Source: Gammaproteobacteria bacterium
Lineage (GTDB): Bacteria > Pseudomonadota > Gammaproteobacteria > Steroidobacterales > Steroidobacteraceae
Length of the DNA: 45,735 nucleotides
Direction of reading: 5' to 3'
Assembly (NCBI GenBank): GCA_012026925.1
Contig: VEPJ01000237.1
Location: 1 to 45,735 of the forward strand
The position numbers and the translations under genes were made by a program. Positions 40,101 to 45,735 of this stretch are shown here, piece after piece (position 1 is the first letter of the stretch; each line of letters starts with the position of its first letter). Under the pieces are notes generated by a model. The model did no database searches, was not told the DNA's origin, and saw only the letters and a list, made by a program, of their open reading frames with translations.

Positions 40101-41186
40101 ATGAATACTGACTTTTCTGCCATTCCCACGCGGTACTGGAGCCGCCTCGACGACGGTCGCGTGCAATGTGACGTGTGTCCGCGCCGCTGCCGGCTGCACG
40201 AAGGCCAGCGCGGCCTCTGCTTCGTGCGCGGAAGAGACCGCAACGGGATAGAGCTTTATACGTATGGCCGTTCGAGCGGGTTCTGCGTGGACCCCATCGA
40301 GAAGAAACCCCTCAACCACTTCCTGCCCGGATCGGCGGTGCTGTCGTTCGGCACGGCGGGCTGCAACCTCGCCTGCAAGTTCTGCCAGAACTGGGACATG
40401 AGCAAGTCGCGCGAGATGGACACGCTGGCGGATTCCGCGTCCCCGCGGGAGCTCGCGTCGGCGGCGCGCGAACTCGGGTGCGCGAGCGTCGCGTTCACCT
40501 ACAACGACCCGACCGTCTTCATGGAGTACGCCATCGACGTCGCGCAGGCGTGCCACGAAGTGGGCGTGAAGACGGTCGCCGTCACGGCCGGCTACATGTG
40601 CCCCGAGCCGCGCGAGGAGTTCTATCGCTGGATCGACGCCGCGAACGTGGATCTCAAGGCGTTCACCGAGCGCTTCTACCGCCAGGTGTGCGGCTCGGAA
40701 CTCGCGCCGGTGCTCGAGACCCTCGAGTACCTGAAGCGCCGGACGTCGGTGTGGTTCGAGATCACGACCCTGCTCATCCCGGGCGAGAACGACTCGGACG
40801 CGGAGCTCGATGCGATGACGCGCTGGATCGCCGGGCACCTCGGCGGCGACGTGCCGCTGCACTTCTCGGCGTTCCACCCCGACTGGAAGATGACGGACCG
40901 GCCGCCGACGCCGCCCGCGACGCTGCAGCGAGCGCGAGACATCGCCATGCGCAACGGCCTGCGCTACGTGTACACGGGCAACGTGCACGACCGGAAGGGC
41001 GGCAGCACGTGGTGCCCAGGTTGCGGGGCGCTGCTGATCGAGCGCGACTGGTACGAGCTCGGCCGCTGGGGCCTGACGCCCGATGGCCACTGCGCGGGCT
41101 GCGGACTGGAGGTCCCCGGCGTGTTCGCCGCGCAGCCGGGGACGTGGGGCTCGAGGCGATTGCCCGTACGCATGCACCGGCATTGA
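40101..41186 (+). CDS. amrS: AmmeMemoRadiSam system radical SAM enzyme
   Basis: A 361-residue radical SAM protein. The cluster motif is CNLACKFC (Cys88, Cys92, Cys95), followed by the family's QNW. An N-terminal Cys set (Cys23, Cys26, Cys30, Cys40: CDVCPRRC, GLC) and a C-terminal pair of CxxC motifs (WCPGCG, CAGCG) suggest a zinc or extra Fe-S site. It resembles pyruvate-formate-lyase-activating enzymes and is the third member of the AMMECR1/MEMO/radical SAM trio, so it probably modifies or activates one of the partners, which is unproven. It is convergent with NAD+ synthetase, 25 bases away. Confidence 0.9.
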   Translation: MNTDFSAIPTRYWSRLDDGRVQCDVCPRRCRLHEGQRGLCFVRGRDRNGIELYTYGRSSGFCVDPIEKKPLNHFLPGSAVLSFGTAGCNLACKFCQNWDMSKSREMDTLADSASPRELASAARELGCASVAFTYNDPTVFMEYAIDVAQACHEVGVKTVAVTAGYMCPEPREEFYRWIDAANVDLKAFTERFYRQVCGSELAPVLETLEYLKRRTSVWFEITTLLIPGENDSDAELDAMTRWIAGHLGGDVPLHFSAFHPDWKMTDRPPTPPATLQRARDIAMRNGLRYVYTGNVHDRKGGSTWCPGCGALLIERDWYELGRWGLTPDGHCAGCGLEVPGVFAAQPGTWGSRRLPVRMHRH

Positions 41187-41211
41187 ATGCCGGCGAGGAC
41201 GCGGGATGTCG

Positions 41212-43299
41212 CTACTTGCGCGAGCGCGGGGCGGGCACGTTCGCGCGGAGCTCTTCGAGCCACACCGTGGCCGGTGAGTCGCTCGGCGCGCGCCAGTCGC
41301 TGCGCGGCGAGAGCGAGCCGCCGGACCCGACTTTCGGGCCGTTCGGCATCGCCGAGCGCTTGAACTGGCTGCCCTGGAAGAATCGCTTCAGGAACACCTC
41401 GAGCCAGTGCCGGATCGTCGCGAGGTCGTAGTCGCGGCGTTCCGATCTCGGCACCGTGTCCGGCCACGCGCCGGCGTCGCGGTCACCCCACGCGGCGTGC
41501 GCGAGGAATGCCACCTTGCTCGGCCGGTAGCCGAAGCGGCTCACGTAGTAGAGGTTGAAGTCCTGCAGCTCGTACGGGCCGACCACGGCCTCGGACGAGT
41601 GCTCCGGTTCCTCGCCCGAGCCCGGCACGAGCTCGGGAGAGATCTTCGTTTCGACGATGCGCGCCAGCACCTTCGACGTCGCCGCGTCGAACTGCTTCGT
41701 GCTGACGACCCAGCGCACGAGGTGCTGGATCAGGGTCTTCGGCACCGAGGCGTTCACGTTGTAATGCGACATGTGATCGCCGACGCCGTAGGTCGTGAAG
41801 CCGAGCGCGAGCTCGGACAGGTCGCCGGTGCCGAGTACGAGCCCGCCGTGGTGGTTCGCCAGGCGGAAGAGGTGCGACGTCCGCTCCCCGGCCTGCACGT
41901 TCTCGAACGTCACGTCGTAGACAGGCTTGCCGCGGCTGTACGGATGGCCGATGTGCTTCAGCATCAGCTCGGCCGACGGGCGGATGTCGATCTCCGCCGA
42001 CCCGATCCCGAGGACCTTCATCAGCGCGTGCGCGCTGTCGAACGTGTGCCGGCTGGTGCCGAAGCCCGGCAGCGTGTAGCCGAGGATGTTCGAGCGCGGC
42101 AGCCCGAGACGGTCGAAGGCCCGCACCGCGACGAGCGCCGCCTGGGTCGAATCGAGGCCGCCCGAGATGCCGATGACCACCTTGTCGAGGCCGGTCGCCG
42201 CGAGGCGCTTCATCAGGCCCTCGACCTGGATGTCGTACACCTCGGCGCAGCGCTCGTCGAGCTTCGCGTGGTCGGCCGGCACGTACGGGAACCGTTCGAC
42301 CCGGCGCTCGAGCGGCACGCGGCCGCGCGGCAGGTCGAGCTCGAACTCGACGCGGCGGAAGTCCGCCAGCGCGGCGGCATGGGCCTGCACGCAGTCGCCG
42401 AAGCTCGTGAGGCGCGTGCGTTCCTGGCGCAGGTGGTCGAGGTCGATGTCGGCGGTCACCAGGCCGGGCTCGAGCGGGAACCGCTTCGACTCCGCGAGCC
42501 GCTCGCCGTTCTCGTACACGAGCGCATGGCCGTCCCAGGCGAGGTCGGTGGTGGACTCACCTGGACCGGCCGCCGAGTACAGGTAGGCTGCGACGCACTT
42601 CGCCGACTGCGCAGCGCAGAGCAGCCGGCGGTAATCCGCCTTGCCCACTGTGATGTCGCTCGCCGAGAGATTACCGAGCAGCGTCGCGCCGGCGAGTGCC
42701 GCGAGCGTGCTCGGCGGCGTCGGGACCCACAGGTCCTCGCACAATTCGAGGTGCAGCACGAACCCCGGCGCATTGGCCGCGGCGAACAGGAGCCGCGTCC
42801 CGAAGGGCACGTCCTGGCCGAGCAGGCGGATGCCGGCCGACAGCGCCTGGGCGGCGGGCGCGAACTGCCGCTTTTCGTAGAACTCGCGGTAGTTCGGCAG
42901 GTAGCTCTTGGGCACCGCGCCGAGGATGCGGCCCCGGTGCACGAGCACGCCGCAATTGAACAGCCGGTCGTCGGCTCGCAGCGGCAGGCCGACGGCCAGG
43001 GCGACGGGCAGCGCCCGGCTTTCCGCGACGATTCGGTCGAGCGCCGCCAGCGAAGCGTCGAGCAGCGCGTCCTGCTGGAACAGGTCCTCGTTCGAGTAGG
43101 CCGACAGCCCGAGTTCCGGGAAGACCGCCAGCACCGCCTTGCGGTTCGCCGCCTCGCGTGCCAGCCGGATCGTCTGCTCCGCGTTCCAGGCCGGCGACGC
43201 GACCTCGACCCGGGGCGTGGCGACGGCGACACGCACGAACCCGTGGCGATAGATGGATTCGAAGGGCGCCTCGGACGAGGACCGGCGGGTCTTGGCCAT
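41212..43299 (-). CDS. nadE: Glutamine-dependent NAD+ synthetase
   Basis: A 695-residue two-domain enzyme that amidates deamido-NAD+ to NAD+ using glutamine. The N-terminal nitrilase-type glutaminase (about 20-300) has its triad Glu62 (FPELG), Lys131 ([13 protein letters not shown]) and Cys187 ([10 protein letters not shown]). The C-terminal synthetase domain has the ATP-pyrophosphatase loop SGGLDST and the conserved [16 protein letters not shown]. Length and layout match the Mycobacterium-type enzyme (about 679) rather than the short ammonia-dependent form. ATG 43299 was preferred over an in-frame start 24 codons upstream. Confidence 0.95.
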   Translation of the reverse strand: MAKTRRSSSEAPFESIYRHGFVRVAVATPRVEVASPAWNAEQTIRLAREAANRKAVLAVFPELGLSAYSNEDLFQQDALLDASLAALDRIVAESRALPVALAVGLPLRADDRLFNCGVLVHRGRILGAVPKSYLPNYREFYEKRQFAPAAQALSAGIRLLGQDVPFGTRLLFAAANAPGFVLHLELCEDLWVPTPPSTLAALAGATLLGNLSASDITVGKADYRRLLCAAQSAKCVAAYLYSAAGPGESTTDLAWDGHALVYENGERLAESKRFPLEPGLVTADIDLDHLRQERTRLTSFGDCVQAHAAALADFRRVEFELDLPRGRVPLERRVERFPYVPADHAKLDERCAEVYDIQVEGLMKRLAATGLDKVVIGISGGLDSTQAALVAVRAFDRLGLPRSNILGYTLPGFGTSRHTFDSAHALMKVLGIGSAEIDIRPSAELMLKHIGHPYSRGKPVYDVTFENVQAGERTSHLFRLANHHGGLVLGTGDLSELALGFTTYGVGDHMSHYNVNASVPKTLIQHLVRWVVSTKQFDAATSKVLARIVETKISPELVPGSGEEPEHSSEAVVGPYELQDFNLYYVSRFGYRPSKVAFLAHAAWGDRDAGAWPDTVPRSERRDYDLATIRHWLEVFLKRFFQGSQFKRSAMPNGPKVGSGGSLSPRSDWRAPSDSPATVWLEELRANVPAPRSRK

Positions 43300-43446
43300 G
43301 AGGGCCTCTGGCTGGTTCGACCCTGCGAGTTTCGGCCCACCGGGCATGGCCGGCAAGGGCCCCGGCGTCACGGATTGAGAACCGGGTCACACCGGTGTCG
43401 CGGGTGCCGGGGCTAGCCTGCGTGACGGGCGCGTGGGGGTTGAACC

Positions 43447-43803
43447 GTGACGACAGTCGTGATGAAGCTGGCCAAGTCGCTGTTCGGGCGCACGGAGCCC
43501 GAGGCGAAGCCGACGACCGCCAAGAAGGCGATCAATCCGTATCACTCGGTGACGATCGCGCCGGGCCACCGGGCGTGCGCGGCGGCACGCGCGCTGCAAG
43601 ACCGCCGTTTCCTGTCGCGACAGGCCCCGGCGCTGCCGCTCGAGGAATGCAACAGCACGGAGTGCACCTGCCGCTACGAGCACCACGACGATCGCCGCAA
43701 GGGCCAGCGCCGGGCACGCGACCTCGGCGTCTCGATCGACGGGTACGAAGGCGACGAGCGCCGGGTCAAGCCGAAGCGCGGTCGCCGCAAGAACGAGACC
43801 TGA
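43447..43803 (+). CDS. Small conserved Cys/His-containing protein, function unknown
   Basis: A 118-residue basic protein from a GTG preceded by a G-rich ribosome site; an ATG five codons later is an alternative. It has no signal or membrane segment. The centre reads IAPGHRACAAARAL, then ECNSTECTCRYEHHDDRRKGQRRARDLG. The Cys set (four Cys with a His pair) is like a small metal-binding or RNA-associated module, a pattern I recall from uncharacterised gammaproteobacterial proteins. It lies alone between the divergent NAD+ synthetase and the convergent glyoxalase-II-like gene. Confidence 0.75.
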   Translation: MTTVVMKLAKSLFGRTEPEAKPTTAKKAINPYHSVTIAPGHRACAAARALQDRRFLSRQAPALPLEECNSTECTCRYEHHDDRRKGQRRARDLGVSIDGYEGDERRVKPKRGRRKNET

Positions 43804-43819
43804 CCGTCGCGGGCCGCGC

Positions 43820-44473
43820 TCAGCGCCTCGCGCCCACCGCGGCGTCGCCCACGAACGGATTGCTGCGCCGCTCCTCGCCGAACGTGGACATCGGGCCGTG
43901 CCCCGGCACGAACCGCACGTCGTCACCCAGCGGAAAGAGCTTGGTACGGATGGCCCGGATGAGCGTGTCGTAGTCGCCGCCGGGAAAGTCCGTGCGCCCG
44001 ATGGATCCGGCGAAGAGCACGTCGCCGACGAAAGCCAGCCGGTCCGACGGCGAATAGAACACGACGTGGCCGGGCGTGTGGCCCGGGCAATGCCGGACCT
44101 CGAACTCGACCTCCCCGACGCGGACGCGATCGCCCTCGTCGAGCCAGCGGTCCGGCGCGAACTTCTCGCACTTGCCGAAGCCGAACATGCGCGCCTGGTC
44201 GGGCAGGCCGTCGATCCAGTACTGGTCCCCGACGTGCGGGCCCTCGATCGGCAGCTTCAGCGTCCGGGCAAGCTCGGCGGTACCACCCGCGTGGTCGATG
44301 TGCGCGTGCGTGAGCAGGATCTTCTCGAGCTTGACGTTCTCCTCGCGCACCGTCGCGAGGATCTGGTCGAGGTCGCCGCCGGGGTCGATGACCGCGCCGG
44401 CGCCCGTCTGCTCGCACCACACGACGGAGCAGTTCTGCGCGAACGGCGTGACGGGTATCACCGCGGCGCGCAT
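43820..44473 (-). CDS. Metallo-beta-lactamase-fold hydrolase, glyoxalase II-like
   Basis: A 217-residue MBL-fold enzyme with the full binuclear metal set: THAHIDHAGG (HxHxDH), His in CPGHTPGHVVF, Asp in FVGDVLFAGSIGR and His in VPGHGPMSTFGEER. The short form without the C-terminal glutathione-binding domain of true glyoxalase II, starting VIPVTPFAQNC, is typical of YcbL-type hydrolases. It probably hydrolyses a thioester such as S-lactoylglutathione, which would pair in function with glyoxalase I elsewhere in the window. It follows the DUF502 gene with a one-base gap. Confidence 0.9.
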   Translation of the reverse strand: MRAAVIPVTPFAQNCSVVWCEQTGAGAVIDPGGDLDQILATVREENVKLEKILLTHAHIDHAGGTAELARTLKLPIEGPHVGDQYWIDGLPDQARMFGFGKCEKFAPDRWLDEGDRVRVGEVEFEVRHCPGHTPGHVVFYSPSDRLAFVGDVLFAGSIGRTDFPGGDYDTLIRAIRTKLFPLGDDVRFVPGHGPMSTFGEERRSNPFVGDAAVGARR

Positions 44474-44474
44474 C

Positions 44475-45089
44475 TCAGGCCACCTCGCGCGCCGCGCCAT
44501 CGACGGCGCGCGCGCTCTGGACGCCTCCCATCAACGCGATCCGCATGGCCGCCTCGACCGAGAGCGACGTCGGCTCGAGGATCTCGCGCGGCAGGAAGAC
44601 CGTGTGGCCGCCGATCATGTAGCTCATCGGCAGGTACACGGCGACCGTGTCCTTTGCGCCTTCGTCGAATCCGAGTGCCGTGCCCGACTCTGCGGTGACG
44701 AAGCCGATCACCTTGCCCGGCCCGAAGGGCACGAGCACCACGCGCTTCAGGTCGCTGCCCTTGCCCGACGAGGGGAAGAAACGCATGAAGTCGCGGGTCG
44801 CGACGTAGATCGTCTTCACGACCGGGATGCGCTCGAAAAGCCGGTCGCTGAAGCGCAGCGCGCGCCGCACGACGTACGCGTTCACTGCCAGGCCAGCGAG
44901 GAACAGCAGCAGCATTCCCGTGAGCAGCCCGAAACCGGGCCAGTAGGCGTGTTCGGGCAGCAGGACCCGCAGGACGCCCGAGAACACGCGCTCGAGGGTG
45001 CCCGCGAGCCAGTAGACGAGGTACAGCGTGAGGCCCACCGGCAGGATCGCCACCAGGCCCTTCAGCATCGTGTTCCAGATCTTGCGCAT
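44475..45089 (-). CDS. DUF502 family membrane protein
   Basis: A 204-residue protein with two N-terminal membrane segments (about 9-30 and 50-72) and a soluble C-terminal part. VKTIYVATRDFMRFF, VLVPFGPGKVIGFVTAE, VAVYLPMSYMIGGHTVFLP and SVEAAMRIALMGG are the recognised blocks of DUF502. No biochemical function is established. It is one base upstream of the MBL hydrolase and divergent from dacB, with 93 bases between. Confidence 0.88.
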   Translation of the reverse strand: MRKIWNTMLKGLVAILPVGLTLYLVYWLAGTLERVFSGVLRVLLPEHAYWPGFGLLTGMLLLFLAGLAVNAYVVRRALRFSDRLFERIPVVKTIYVATRDFMRFFPSSGKGSDLKRVVLVPFGPGKVIGFVTAESGTALGFDEGAKDTVAVYLPMSYMIGGHTVFLPREILEPTSLSVEAAMRIALMGGVQSARAVDGAAREVA

Positions 45090-45182
45090 GATGGTCCTCG
45101 CCGCGGGCAGCGAAGTATGCAGAGCGGCAACGCGCGCCGCCAGCGCGTTCACGTATCATCGCGCGTATTCCGAGGAGTGGTG

Positions 45183-45735
45183 ATGTCCAAGCGAATCCGC
45201 GTCTTCGCCTGGCTGTTCGTGCTGGCCGTCGCGCCCGGCGCGGCGGGCGCACGGGACCGCCCCTACCTGCCTCCCGAGGTGGAGCAGGTGATGGCGCAGC
45301 AGCGGATCCCCGGCACGAGCCTGAGCGTGCTGGTGAAGGAGGTCGGCCGCGACGAGCCGCTCGTGAGCTACAACTCGACGGTACCGCGCAACCCCGCCTC
45401 GACCATGAAGGTGCTTACCACCTACGCGGCGCTCGAGACCCTCGGCCCGGCCTATACGTGGCACACGCGGGCCTACGCGACGGGTCCGGTGCGGGACCAG
45501 GTGCTCGAGGGCAACCTGGTGCTTGTGGGCGGCGGCGATCCGTTCCTCACCGCGGAGCGCTGGTGGGGCTTCGTGAACGGCCTGCGACAGGAGGGCGTCG
45601 AGCGCGTCACCGGCGACGTGATCATCGACGACAGCCTCTTCGCCTCGCAGGGCGACGACCGCGGCGCCTTCGACAACCGGCCGTTCCGCACCTACAACGT
45701 CCTGCCGGACGCGCTGCTGGTGAACTTCCAGACCG
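45183..45735 (+). CDS. dacB: D-alanyl-D-alanine carboxypeptidase/endopeptidase, PBP4 type (partial, runs off right edge)
   Basis: The first 184 codons of a class C penicillin-binding protein of the PBP4/DacB family, which trims peptidoglycan stem peptides in the periplasm. A signal peptide covers about residues 1-23. The catalytic SxxK motif is Ser73-Thr-Met-Lys76 in NPASTMKVLTTYAAL, followed by LEGNLVLVGGGDPFLTAERWW, the family's typical next block. The SxN and KTG motifs lie beyond the window. A GAGGAG ribosome site six bases upstream supports ATG 45183. It is divergent from DUF502. Confidence 0.93.
   Translation, partial: MSKRIRVFAWLFVLAVAPGAAGARDRPYLPPEVEQVMAQQRIPGTSLSVLVKEVGRDEPLVSYNSTVPRNPASTMKVLTTYAALETLGPAYTWHTRAYATGPVRDQVLEGNLVLVGGGDPFLTAERWWGFVNGLRQEGVERVTGDVIIDDSLFASQGDDRGAFDNRPFRTYNVLPDALLVNFQT

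Noticed and set aside
43389-43398. ACACCGGTGT palindrome upstream of NAD+ synthetase
   Set aside because: Ten-base G+C-rich palindromes are common by chance here and no promoter element is near it.
1-45735. CRISPR arrays, tRNA or rRNA genes, insertion sequences, integrase genes
   Set aside because: Read through on both strands, I found no regular direct repeats, cloverleaf-type gene, transposase or integrase motif. A tRNA or covariance-model scan could not be run and would be decisive.

Overview
The window reads as a compact, high-G+C (about two-thirds by eye) proteobacterial chromosome, most likely a gammaproteobacterium. Four things point there: an exact CTGT-N8-ACAG LexA operator, a CmoA family tRNA-modification enzyme, a PA0069-type radical SAM protein and a PuuA-type ligase. 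The exact lineage cannot be fixed from the sequence alone. I identify 45 protein genes, two of them cut by the window edges. I see no rRNA, tRNA, insertion sequence, prophage gene or CRISPR array. Genes are packed end to end, convergent pairs are often separated by fewer than 30 bases, and no gene-free stretch exceeds 300 bases. The longest gap is about 236 bases at 7446-7681.

Layout. 1-22052 is mostly ordinary metabolism and envelope housekeeping: an acetolactate synthase end, a DsbA-like lipoprotein, glyoxalase I, an SDR, a Tat-exported nitrilase-fold protein, MurB, GST and a PuuA-like ligase, two alpha/beta hydrolase-fold proteins, two MFS transporters, a Tat-signalled aminotransferase-fold protein, threonine deaminase, a CmoA/ICMT pair, a class I amidotransferase, an LCAT-like lipoprotein, a DUF885 metallopeptidase-like protein and an SOS-controlled radical SAM gene.

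22183-35629 is a single-strand run of ten genes that looks like one envelope-spanning machine. It has three lipoproteins, then a transmembrane Ser/Thr kinase with TPR-like and PEGA-like periplasmic parts. Next come an FHA-like/TM/PEGA/SUMF1 fusion, a small exported protein and a MotA/TolQ/ExbB-family channel subunit. The run ends with a degenerate actin-like protein carrying a canonical FHA domain, two paralogous TM/coiled-coil/von Willebrand A proteins, and a last lipoprotein. Kinase, SUMF1 protein, lipoproteins and FHA together recall the PpkA-TagQR-Fha threonine-phosphorylation module of type VI secretion, but no secretion core is present. My reading is that a phosphorylation-controlled sensor is coupled to a stator-like proton channel whose B subunits carry vWA domains.

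35632-45735 holds a TPR/TonB-C protein, a CFA-synthase-like methyltransferase with DUF1475, the three AmmeMemoRadiSam genes (A and B on the minus strand, the radical SAM enzyme divergent), glutamine-dependent NAD+ synthetase, a small Cys-containing protein, a glyoxalase-II-like hydrolase with DUF502, and the start of a PBP4-type DD-carboxypeptidase.
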